Translations under genes and position numbers: made by a program
DNA from: Thamnaconus septentrionalis
Lineage: Eukaryota > Chordata > Actinopteri > Tetraodontiformes > Monacanthidae
Direction of reading: 5' to 3'
Length of the DNA stretch: 64,000 nt
Assembly: GCA_009823395.1 (NCBI GenBank)
Contig: CM020506.1
Coordinates: 19,657,001 to 19,721,000 of the forward strand
Shown: positions 50,950 to 63,500 of the stretch, one piece after another
Layout: the number at the start of each line of letters is the position of its first letter
Position numbering within the stretch: position 1 is the first letter of the stretch
The notes under the pieces: model-generated
What the model was told of the DNA's origin: nothing
Seen by the model: the letters and a program-made list of their open reading frames with translations, nothing else
Databases searched by the model: none

Positions 50950-53900
50950 TTGGACTGTTACCATTGCCAGATGGTAACATGTTAAAAAAAAATAAAAATC
51001 TCCCAGTTATCATCTTTGCTGTTCTTTAAAGGCTCGGAAGATTCCGCCCACTGACGGATATTTTTTTTGTAATTTTTCTCCTCGTGTTTCCCTGAAAATA
51101 CGCGGCCTGAGAAAAAGGCTCAGACGCTGCTCGACGATTGTTGATCAGCTGGCCGTCTGCTTCCTTGTCTAATTCATTCACTAATCGGGGAGGGGGCGGG
51201 GAGGGTCTGCCGCGTGTGATGATGTGCGTGCACAGACACGCAGCGCTCTGTTTCAAACCAGCAGCTGCCGAAAAATCACAGCTAACTCCCAAAGATGGTA
51301 TGGATTAAAGAAACATGGCCACACACAGAGGTTTTTTTTTTTTTTTTTTTTTACATCAGTGCATTTAGCGGCTGTTGCTGGCGCTCTATTCAGTCACCTG
51401 CCAGACTGTATTTGTCTGACAAGGTCCCTGCGGGCCCAAAGCTCGCTGCTTTCTTCTTTTGAAAGCTACTTTACTCTGCGGATCATTTCTAAGTAAATAA
51501 GAGCCATCAGCTGCATAATGTATTCTGCGGCAAGCATAAAAAAAAAAAGATGGATTACTAAGAAAGATTAGCAACAACAAAAAAAACAACCCCTGCTGTA
51601 GATCAGGCAGTGGTGGACTTCTGGGATGTTCCATTAGGCTCTCATGCTGGATCTCTCCGCAACAAATCGTCTTGCACTTTTATTACTCATGTTTTTGATT
51701 CATCGCAGTCTTTGACATTTTTAACATGCTGCCTGATCCGTATGGAAGTGTATTGCTGCCATACTAAAGAAAGGGGTGCTCGGAATCACATAATTTGGTG
51801 TAAGTTTCATGTTTTTACGTGATAATTTTTGCATTTTACGTGAAAGTTTAGTGTTTTTACGTGATCATTTTCACATTATTGCATGAAACTTTCTTATTAT
51901 TGTTGATTCCATTATTTCATTATTTCGTGATAGCGAAAAGCTCAGTATCAGGTAATGAAATGAAAAGTTTTACGTTATTACCCCATGCAAGCATGCAAAA
52001 TCCTCCTCAAAGTACGCGTGCTAATACTAATGTCATTGACGGTGGTCATTAAAGCAGGATCTTGTCTCAAACCAAGCTTAAAGTATGAACAAGCTGTGGT
52101 ATGTAGTAAAAATGTGAAAATTATCACATAAAAATGTGATACATTCACGCAGTTACATGCTACTGAGCCCTTTTTTTTTCCGCAATGCACTTACATAGAT
52201 CTAAGCTGTACGCTGTGTGTAATTTTGGAAGTGAAAGCAACAAAGCGATATTTCGCAACTGTTCAGCCGGTGCAACTAGTTTAATGGTACGTAGAATTCA
52301 GTTGAATGGAAGTTGAATGAAAGAGTTGAACAAACGTGACGAAGAATTTGCAGGTTGTTGTAGGTGTTTAGCTGGATGATCGTTGGCTCACTCATTATTG
52401 AGAAGAAGGCATTCCTTAAAACGTTTTATGCCGTAATACCTTCCTGTTCCTAAGATCTAAGATCAGCAGTGTTGGCGAGTAATCTATTACTAAGTAATCC
52501 ACTACTGTAATTAAACTACTTTTTTAGTTACAGAGTAATGTAACGGGATTACTGTGGCAAAATTGGTAATTATATCATAATTACTTGATCAAGTAACGAT
52601 TCCATTACTTCTCTGAAAGATTTGGCAAGCTAAAAATGTCTTATTATCCACAAAATGTCTGAACGACGTCGCAGATTGATGCGTGCAACGTCATTGATAT
52701 GCGGCGACGCACCAAAACAAGCATGGCGGCAGCAAAAGAAAAAAACAGCGATTGCGTTTGTAGCCGGAAATGCAAACATTATTGTGCTTTGCTGTACGTT
52801 GTGTGCAGGAAACAAGACGTTCTCAATTGATGACTTATGAAACAAAGTCGTTAAATAAGTAATTAGATTACTTTTTAAAGAAGTAATCAGTAGTTGGATT
52901 ACTTTAATGGAGTAATCCCAACAACAGTGAAGATTTGCCCTCGACGTCGTCTTTGCTCACTCGCTGCTGTCGAGAAGCAACCCGACAGGAACTGCTGGAG
53001 GTTGCGTATCTCCTCCATTATTGATCGCCCTGTCTCATTATTCACCTTCCGTGCGTCGACCCTGCGGGGCCTCACCCCGCTCGCCCAGCTCGCTCTCCTC
53101 CCCCCGCCGTGCCCTGAGGGATCCGCCCACCGCGCAGCCTCATCTGTTGCCTGGCAGCGGCAGACACACCTGCTCAGGTTCGACATCTCCCAGGGAACTT
53201 TTTTTGCACTCGGGGATGGTGCACGGTGTCACGCCACTCCCAGTTAATTACCTTGCATTGTTTACGAATCCCTCACCTGGTGGATACGGCTTTGAACGGT
53301 TTCCCCCTCTCCCAAAAAAAAAAAAAAAAAAAAGAATTAAAAGGGTCTTCATTTCAAAAGCCACGTGTTTATTAGGCTTATTTGTCACATTGTGTTTACT
53401 CCGGCAGTGCAGTGGTCCTCAGGGATCCATTAACGCTGCACTGGAGCAGCCATTAATGCTGCACAGCTTTTAGTGGATAAATTATCACCTCAGTTTAGTG
53501 TTTGAGGGGGAAAACAGGAATAATTTAGCAAACATGCACTTAATGGTTTAACACGCTCTGTGATTGTCTTTGCAGTCATGCTGCTTGATTGTTGATCGCT
53601 TCGCAGACCGGTGTGATGTACAGTCCGTATGTCAGGGTGAAAGTTAGCCGTGCAGCAAGATGTACTCATTGCCTTCAGACGTGGAGAGCAGGAGGTGTGA
53701 TGTGCTGGCAGCAGGCTGGCTGTGGGCACCAGGATTGGCTTACACGCAGGTGTAAATAGAGCAGAGAACACGTGTCTGAATTATTGATTGCGGTGTCCTG
53801 CCGAGCTGTGGAGGCGAGCCCCTCCCCGACCCTCCTCCGCCGCTGCGCCTCTCACCTGACAGCCCGGGACGGATAAATGGAGGCACTTAAAAGCTTTTTG

Positions 53901-54502
53901 TCAGCGCGGCAGGGAGGCGTTGAAGGCGTCACCCGCCAAAGAGTGCGGCTTTACCGCGGCGTCTCGTTTTCACCGGAACCCTTGCAGCAGTGGCCTCTGT
54001 TGGCGGCTCCGTTGGCCTATGAGCCATTTGACCACGACGCTGCCTGTTTGTTGGCAGCAGAAAGGGACTGAATTAAAGGTCCAGTGTGTAGAATTTATTT
54101 AAGGAAGGCCGCCTTGACAGCGCGTTTGGTATTTAGCCCACTTTCGGACAAGCTTCCTTAAAAAATGGCAGCACAAGGTGGCAGCAAACTAGGAGCAAGA
54201 CCCTTATTGCTCTATTATATTCTTATATATATGAGAATCACTCGAAGGTTAGGAAAACCAAATGACTTTTATTGTCCTGCAAATATACACCTTAATAATG
54301 TATTTGTGGGCAGTATGTTAAGCTTTTACCAATTTAAAAATCAGAAATCAAGCCAAATTGTGCACACCGGACCTTCAATAACCAGGCAGGACGGCTCTTC
54401 AATGGGAAAAACTTGGAAAGCTGAGACATTTGGATGGCAGAGTCAGGATTTGGCGTAAACAACACGAAAGCGTGGATCCACCTTATCTTGTATCAGCGGT
54501 TC

Positions 54503-54541
<39 letters not shown>

Positions 54542-57500
54542 TAACGGTGTGGGTGATCTTTCTCAGCGCACTTTGGGCCCCTTAGTACAAACTGAGCATT
54601 GTTTAAATGCCACAGCACACCTGAGTGTTGTATTGTTGCTGACCCCGTCCATCCTACCATGACCCCAGCGTATCCCATCTCCTGACGGCTGCTTCCAGCA
54701 GTGCATGTCACAAAGCTTGTATCATCTCACGCTTGGCTTCTTGAACGCGACAATGAGTTCACTGTTCTCCACCCAACGGCCTCCATGGTCACCAGATCCT
54801 ATAGAGCACCTTCAGGATGGATGGATGGATGGATAGGATGGGACATTTGCATCATAGGTGAAAATCTGCAGCCACTGTGTGATGATGTCATGTCAATATG
54901 GAACAAAATCTCTGAGGAATCTTAGTTGTTTTGTCTGTGTCAGACACACAGGTTTTTTTCTTACCTGGCATGTTTTGACGGAACACTTTGATCTTCATCA
55001 AACTGTCTGACATGGAGGAAATAACTCAGATTTAAGTAAATAACGCTACAAACAAAAACGCTGACAGACATCTTTGGAGTTTCTCTGGGGAATGTTTCCA
55101 ACAACTTGTTGAAAGTTGGCAACGAGGAATTAAGGCAGCTCTGAAGGCAAAAGGGGGTCAAATTCTTTTACTAACTTTTACTATTTTTCCAATTGGCAGT
55201 AGATATTTTTCTTCAGTCAGGTTTTTGTTTCTATTGGCAGAAAATACTTTTCCCCAACATGTAACTCTGGAATCGTCAGCTCTTTGATGTAAAGACTAAA
55301 GCACTCGGTGGAGATACTAGGTCTCGCAGTCAGACCACACATCAGCGGCCCATGAAGCCCTGAGAGCCTCCTGCTCCACAATGGACCGCCACTCCCACCT
55401 CTATAAATGTCAGTAAATTTTTAACTAAAGGTTCGTGCCTTGATGCTTTGCAGCCCCTTTTTTTTCCTGCCGGGAGGTCAGCGGTTCACGGGAAGAGCCG
55501 CCTCCTCCTGGGAATTGGCAGAAGAAGCCCGACGCCTGAGATGTTCACTAACTGAGAGGTCTCGGCCCAGATAGACATCCAACAACTTGGTTAATTATTG
55601 ATCGCCCCCGTGTTTGGAGCAGCGCCGCTCATCATCGGTCAACGTTGGCGATGGCAGTTGATTCACAGGCCCGGTCTGCCTGCGTGTCGAGTGTCAGTGT
55701 TACAGTGTAGCTTGCGAGTCTTCCACTCTGCTGAGCCAGCGGCTCTGACACAAATTCCCGCTCACGCTTGGGAGAGCGCGCAAGTCTTGCCTGAGCGACC
55801 GGCGCCGCTGCCGCCGGCGCCTCCCGTGGGTCCGACCCGGGCAAATGGCGCACGTGTGACGAGCTGGAATCGAGGAATCAGCGGGGACGAGGTCTCGCTG
55901 TCTGGCTGCGCTCGTCAGCGCTTCTCCTCTCGCTGCCCGATGTGATTTTTCTATTGGTTGTATTTTTGAAGGATCATCTTCTGAAGCTCAGAAACTGATT
56001 GGATTCCATTTTAACCTGATCGTTTTCGTAAAAAGGTGTCAAGATGCTCACATTCATGACAGAAGTAGCTGGAGTATTCCTACTTATTAAGAGTTTATTG
56101 GCAAACATACAAACAGAGGTGAATCTTCCTGCAATATTCTCAGACGCAACCCTAAAAATTCCCCTGGAATGGTGTTTTGATAAATGAATATGGCTTGTAG
56201 GATGTTGTTTAGGCTTTGGCACATCTTTTTTTTTTTTAACGCGGGACATGAAAACAGACTGTTGACTCAAACTGCGGTTGCATTTGTCCGATGGATCTCT
56301 AAGAAATCACCTTGACTGGCGAGATTCGGTCAGACGCTTCCGGAAGCTGAGTAGATAAACGCCTCCGTTTCGCCGCTTCCCAGACGGGATGTTTTCTCAT
56401 TGAATATAAATGCAACACAAACTGTAGCCGTTTCCCCCAAGGGTGGTGGTGGTGGTGGTGTGTGTGTGTATATTGGGGTTACAGTCCTGCTGTGCAGGAC
56501 GTGGGGGAGGGCGAGAGTTGATCGAACGGCTGAATATAAATCAGTTCATTATTCCGCCCGTGGACTTGTCTGACTCTGGTGATCATCAGCTTCCCGTCAC
56601 TTCCTCTGGGTTTGTCTCCCTGCTCGATAGCGGCGGTCCTCCGTGACACCCCGGGGGCCGCCGGCGAGCTCCAGCGCTGCCGCTGACCCCTCAGGGCGAG
56701 GAGGGTAACTGCGGCGATAACTGGTGCTGATGCTGCGGGGCGCAAACATCATCTGCTTTTTGTTTTTTAAATGCTCTTTATTGTCATTGCATTTTATTAT
56801 TATTATTTTATTCACACATTGTGCATATTTTTGCAATATATACTGTAAATAAATGACAAAAAAATGTTTTTTGACAAGATGTGAGTTAGTTTACCACCCA
56901 GTGATATGTTGAACCTGTTATCATAACAACAAAAATAAACCTTGATAACCACTAGAAATACTACCATTTATTTCAAGGCAATCTCAGTTGAAAAAACTAT
57001 AAGGATCAAAAAAAAAAAAAAACCCAAATATACAAATATACCATTAACAAATACATGATATGGAGCATTTGACTTATAAACTGAGAGGTAGCCAGAAATG
57101 ATTTGATCAAAGGTGATCTGAGTGGTTGATGTATTACAATATGATTAAAGAGTGATTATGGGACTAATGAGCCCTGGCTGCTCTACTGAGGCCGACACTC
57201 AGTTAGGGGGAAACTACGTGTGCCTTGTTTCTGTCTCTGTCTTCATTTTTTTTTTCTTCTTTCTCTCTTTTTTGACTGTGGCTCAGGAGGTAAGCGTGTT
57301 TTCCAATGACCAAAAGGTTGGCGGTTCAAATCCCCGCTCCATCCTAGTCTGTCGTTGTGTCCATGGGCAAGACACTGAACCCTAAGTTGCTCCCAGTGGG
57401 GCTGGCAGCGCCTTGCATGGCAGCAGCCACCCATTGGTGTGTGAGTGTGTGAGTGAATGGGTGAATGAGAGGCCATTGTAAAGCGCTTTGGGGTAGCGTG

Positions 57501-57636
57501 AAGGTGCTTTTTAAGTGCAGTCCATTTAGCATTTAGCATTTTTTGCAGGTGTTTGTTTCTTGCTAATGTTGAGATAGATGAGGGCAAAAACAGACTTGAA
57601 ATAAAATGAGATTTTCTTGGTTGGATGAACAATCAA

Positions 57637-57682
<46 letters not shown>

Positions 57683-60531
57683 CGCAGGCGACCGCTGCGA
57701 GCTGTCGGCCCGCTCCGGCCGCTGCGCGCCAGGCGTGTGCAAGAACGGCGGCGCCTGCGTCAACCTGCTGGTGGGCGGCTTCAAGTGCGACTGTCCGCCG
57801 GGCGGCTTCGAGAAGCCCTACTGCGAGATGACCACGCGCAACTTCCCGCCGCACTCCTTCCTGACCTTCAAGGGCCTCCGCCAGCGCTTCCACTTCACCC
57901 TCTCCCTCACGTAAGCAACAACCGCCCCCTACTACCGTCCTACTCCCTTCACACCCCCTCATCCACGGCTCACCCTGATCAACCCGGGTGTGAGTCACCC
58001 TGCGTCCGACCTCGCAAGTCGCCCACCGACATGCATTTACGCAACCGTAATGGCGTTTAATAGCGATAATGGGCCGAGCGAACGAGAGCGGTGCACTCTG
58101 GGATGTCGCTCTCTCTGCCGCAGCGCTGCTCAGGTATCGTGAGAAAAGCAGGCCCCCGAGTGCAGGGCGATGGAGTGAAGGTTGGACAGAAGGTGAGCAG
58201 AAGGGTGCGAGGCTTTGTATTTTTTTTTTTTCCTTGGCGAGGAGACTTTCTGGAACATCAGGGCTTTAATCCCAGAGCCAAGAGTGAGTCCGATCTGATT
58301 AGAGTCAGTGTCACTGGTCACTCGCAGCTGTGAGTCAGCAGCGCACTCAAGGTGAAGCCCGGGAGAGGAGAGAGTGTCACTGTGCTTGTTATTATGGCTG
58401 TTATTTTTCCTTACTTGCCAGGACTTCCACAGATGGTTACTTTTCAGGATAGTTGCAATATATTAAGTAACTACTGAAAGTTTGTGTTGAGTTTAAAATA
58501 TTTATGTATCTATATTTTTAGGTTTTAATGTATTCAAGTCAACTGGAGTTTATTTCCTTCCCTCAAAAGAGCTGATTTTTTTTCTCTCTCTGAGGGTTGG
58601 ACTGTTTGTACGCCATCCTGTTAAATTCTCTCTGCACTTTGATGCATTTATGTAGAAGCTTCCCAACAAGCAGTGCACGTCCCGTGTTGAAATACTTCAG
58701 GAATGCCCCGTGCAAACATTCATCTCGAAAAGTCCCCTATTAATAAGTCTGTCTCTGCCTTTTCACCCCCAGAAATGAGGAAGGTTTGTGGCTTAAAAAT
58801 ACATCATTCTGCCCTATTAAACAAGCTAGCAGTCACTTTTCTTCAAAAAGCATTGCTTTTAGCAACAAGCTAAAAAAAAAAAAAAAAAAAGAGCAATGAG
58901 CCTTTAAGTGGAAATAAGATTTCTTTTTAAAAAAAATTATAGCCAAATCTGTTGCACATTACCTTCAATTTTCTCTAACTAATTGAGCGTGTCTTGAGCC
59001 CTGCTAATGTTGCAAGGTGGGTTCTTGGGGCCAAGTTAAGCTAAGTGATACAGGCTGTTGCTCAGGGCTGCCAACTGTCTCGTATCGAGCATCAGACTGA
59101 AACGCTTGAATCAGATCTCACCCCTTCACTCTTTCTACTTTTCATGGTCATTTTTCATCTTGGCTTCCTGCTGTATAGATAGTTTGGTTGCGAAGCAAAG
59201 GGACAGCAGTGCGTCCGGCAGAAACATTGTGATGTGTGGAAGTGAGCCGTATGTGGCAGAACTGTGCCCACATAATGTGCCAAGTGGAGGAAGAAGGAAT
59301 ATGCAGATTGGACAAGAAGAGAGAAAGAGAGAGCCTGAGATAAGTTCAAAAACACTCACTTGTCAGTAGTGTAAAAGTAACGCTTGACCTCCTAAAGTGA
59401 GGTCAAGCGCCGTGCTGTGACTCCAGATCTACTTTTACTTGGCCTAAAAGTTGGAACTACAATATTTTCTTGCCAAAATTCTGCACGCAGTTGAATTTTT
59501 TTTTAGAACATTTCCTTTTACAAGTCATCAAGAGGTGCAAACAGTAATCGAGTGGATACGAGCAGCACTTTATTTTGGAAGCAGAGCCTTTTGATTGGAT
59601 GTGAAGGCTGAGTCTGCAAGTCTTTCCTTTTAATAATTTCCCCTCTAGCAATTGTCTTTTTATATATATTTTTCATCATATATTCATATTTCATATTTCA
59701 TTTTTACAAATGAAAATGGGTCTCAAGTGGGTCGTCTCCATTGTGCTGTTTTGGGGTTTGTGTGGTTTAGAGGCGAGCAGATGAGACGAGCGGTGGAGAC
59801 CGAGCACATGCCAAGACAGCAGGACTCGCAGCCTGCGCCAGCGTCCTCAATGTGACGAAACGCAGTTGGCGGCAAAAAACTAGAAGGAAAAAAAAATCCT
59901 CCCTGTTTGATATCTGCTCCAACATGCGTCGACAAGTAGCGCCTCTCGTCGCGTCTCTGTCGTTTTTTTGTTGACGGGCGTCGCCTCAGACGCGCTGGCG
60001 CAGCTTTGAGCTTTTGGTGAAAATGATATTCCCCCTGCGAGCTTTTGTTGCCTCTAAGTAAGGTGAGGATGACAGGCTTTTTTTTTTTTGATGGGGAACC
60101 GCACCGACCAGTTCTGGAGGCGCTCTACATTTCACCGGCGGGTCACTGAAGCTGTGAAGTGGCGCTGCCGCGTACAAAGGCGCCGATATGGAACGCCTGG
60201 AGGCGGGTGAGGTCAACAGGTGTCACCTGAGCCTCGGCCGATCGGGTTCTCCCAGGACGAGCTCCCCCGGCTTCTGAGCGCTTTACCATGCGGCTCTTGT
60301 TCAGCCGTCTCGGAGCGACGGGTAATTTCGGGCTGGTCTCTCGGAGCTCGGCGTGATGAGTTGTGGTGGTCGATGCAGAGAAGTGAAGGAGCAGAGACAA
60401 AGTCGGCGTCCGGCTCTCTCATATTGCCAACTAACTCTATTCTGGGATTTGAATCACATGGATATGATAGCGTAGAGTCTGTGAGTGTAAATACAAATGA
60501 TCTCGTGTCTGTTTCGCTCTTACAAACACAA

Positions 60532-60568
<37 letters not shown>

Positions 60569-63500
60569 TCACTTTCTTTTCTTCACTTTCTTTGTTTACA
60601 TTCAGAATTTCAGAAATTAGTGCATTTTTAAAATCTGCTTTCACTATAACTAAAAAAAACTCTCGGAAGCTTATTGGCAACACAACACCAACCTTTTGCT
60701 TATATTCACATAATGGACAACTGTCTCTTATGATCCACCTCAGTTTACATGTTCATTTTGAAAAGCTGGCTGCACCAAGTTGGCAGTACCAGGTGAAAAT
60801 GCTGCACTGGGACAAATAGACCCTTTAATAATTTCAAGTTTGTTTATTCATTGGATGAATATTACTTTTGAATTCTGTTTTTTGTTGGTTTATTTGAACA
60901 AATGGGAATAATTCTTCCCCGTTTTTTCTGCATTCCTACTGTATTTGTTTCTATTTCATTCATGGTCCAGTTGAGAAGACGTGGAGCTGCTGTTAGGCTT
61001 CAGGAATGAGAACACGTGTTCCAGGGATAAAATTCTATTTCATCTTACTGGACACATAATCCACCGAATGTCCAATGATGTTGGTGCTGAACTGACTAAC
61101 CGCTGCTGCCACCCATGAAGCCAAAACTTTCATTTGTCATCCATCGGCGAAAAAAATGAAAAAAAAATCTAACCTCCATCCCTCCGAGATCGCGTGAGAC
61201 GCGCATTGACGAGGGCGTCTCTCGCTCTTCCTCCCCACTGCACAGGCATTATGTGTGGCAGCATGTTAGCAGAGCATGACACAGTTCCCCACATAAGGCC
61301 AGACTGGTTGTTATTTTTACTGATGGCTGCCTAATGTGTCATGCAGCGATTCCCCGGCTCACTCACTGTTTAGCCGCGCCTGATTACTCTCATAGTTCAG
61401 AGGGCTCCAGGGGCCAACGTGGACGAGCCTTTTAAATCGATCCGTCAGAGGCTCTGAAGACGCCCCGAGGAGTCGCCCACTGTAAATCACAACCCTCGTT
61501 CAAAATCATTTTTTTTCTCCTCCCTTCCCTGATGTCTGTAGCCGTCCGACGGCTCTCTCTTCCCTCTCCGAGGTCACCGTCGTATTTTTTCATGTCAGTA
61601 AGCAGGTCAGCGGTGCCGTGGCCCCCCTGGCTCTGCTCCAGCTGGAGGATCCTGCACAAACAGCATCATTTACAGTGTAGCCTGCAACCACTGGGAGCGA
61701 GGAGTGTGTGTGTGTGTGTGTGGGTGGGTGGAGGGTGGGGGGAAGTCAGCTGCTCATAGCGTCCCTGGCCATCAGGGAGACGTTCACGTGTCAGAATGCA
61801 CATTAGTGTTGAAAAGTTTGGCTTCACTGACTCCTCTCTGCAGTAAGCTCCATTCTAACCTGTTTTATGAAGGAACCATCTTGAATGTTCTGCGATCAAT
61901 ATGAGAGCAAACGTCGGAAGTCAAGATGTGCCGAACAAGAATGGGAACATTTTAGTGTTTTATGAAAACCATTTCCAACGTCTAATGAAAGGTGATTGAG
62001 AGAATTCCAAGTGTGCAAAATTCTGTCAGTCGGCTGTTTTATAGAGCTTGAAATATAAACTGTCAAGCTTTGTTTACTCTGTTATGGTTCAGCACACACA
62101 ACTAAGTGTAATCATAATACAAATTTTTGTTTTGGACATTTTTTATAGCTATTTTAAAACATTCAACTTGTCTAATGATGGCCGCTTATTGCACACTTGA
62201 TATTCATTCTCTAAAGTCACATCCAATTAGACTAACAACGCAACAACTGTCAATATGTGTAATATTGTAATATTATTTTTCCAATATATTTTCCAATGTA
62301 TTATATATTGGACATGCATGGAATAATATATTGATAATACATATATTATCCAATATATATATGTAATATATTGCAATTTATTGTAAAATACAAAGACTAA
62401 ATCTGATATATGGAAATATATTACTCAATATATTGTATGATATCTTCCAATATATTGCAATATGTTTCTTCCATAAGGGAAAGCCATCCCATAATGTGTT
62501 CAGCACATCCTGACTAGCACTAGTAATGTTCTTAGATGCTCCACTAGATTATTTCATGGAGCTGCTTATAATGGAGTTCAGTGCAGAAATGAGTCAGTGA
62601 CCCCCAAACATTTCAACACTAGTGTAGATAAATAGAGGAAGCAAAGATTGAGCACGGTGCAGTGAGTTAGTTTATGCTTTCTAGAGACGCTCTAATAATA
62701 ATAGCAATAGTAGTAATAGTGCAGCAGTCCTGGAATCAGGATGTTAATTAAACATATGACCAGGAAAAAAAACATACGTTAATGAGTCACACACATGGCC
62801 CCGGAGGCACAGATGCTCAGGGGAGACTAACAGTCCGTCCCCAGCTAGGTGGGTTACATACAAATCTACTACTGCTAAATATATGTATATATTTCTCCCT
62901 TCATGAATGATCTTGTAACACACTTTCACACATCGCGGTGACCCATTTCCGCACAGCCAGCGGCAGGTAAACAGCCAGCGAAGCGCTCCGACCTCCGCGC
63001 TGACAGCGAGCTTCCGTCCGCCATGCGCAGGTGTATGCAAACACATGTTAATATGCAGGGGACGCGCGGCGACGGCGAGGCCGCCCAGTGCGGACGTGAG
63101 CATCTGTTGGGCTTCCTGAGACGTCTCGCGCTCCTCTGCTCCCCTCCGAGCCCGGCGCTCCGACGCTGCCCTAGTTTCCTGCCTCCGCCGTATCTATTCA
63201 CGGCACGCAGAGTATCGGAACGCCCCCCACACCCGCCCACCTCCGCTCCTCTTCCCGCCGCGATGGCTCCGCCTTGCGTTTCTGATTAACCTCATTATTT
63301 GCCCAGTGATCTTTGGAAAAAAGAGAAAAAGAAAAGCCACGGCATTGTTAGAGCGGCTGCTCTTCTCCCCGGCGCTGGCGAGCTCTGTAATCCAGGGTGT
63401 GAGGGAGAGGCGAGGAAGAAGCGGGTGACCCCGGCTGGCCGGCCGGCCGGCCGCCCTCTTTTTCACTCGCGCTCGCTCACATGATAATGCATGCAGCAAT

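Larger units (their letters stand above)
46374..57687 (+). other. celsr2: celsr2 intron 2 (11.3 kb)
   Basis: Repeat-rich. It holds local repeat units, Tc1 inverted-repeat-like fragments near 46480-46515 and 47700-47740, several GT tracts, a degenerate SINE (50158-50360) and a palindromic MITE (51807-52140). It also holds hAT copy 3 (52467-52929), MITE copy 2 (54073-54379), a Tc1 relic (54585-55160) and a SINE (57273-57545). No nested gene was recognised. Confidence 0.8.

Noticed and set aside
52894..53247. 117-codon open frame after hAT copy 3
   Set aside because: It starts inside the transposon end and continues into GC-rich unique sequence with no recognisable domain.
57273..57340. Second tRNA-like head
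   Set aside because: It is the promoter part of a SINE with its body and tail attached.
60220..60819. 199-codon open frame in celsr2 intron 3
   Set aside because: It spans a CA microsatellite read as Thr-His repeats, starts in a CpG-rich block that is rarely stopped by chance, and resembles no family.
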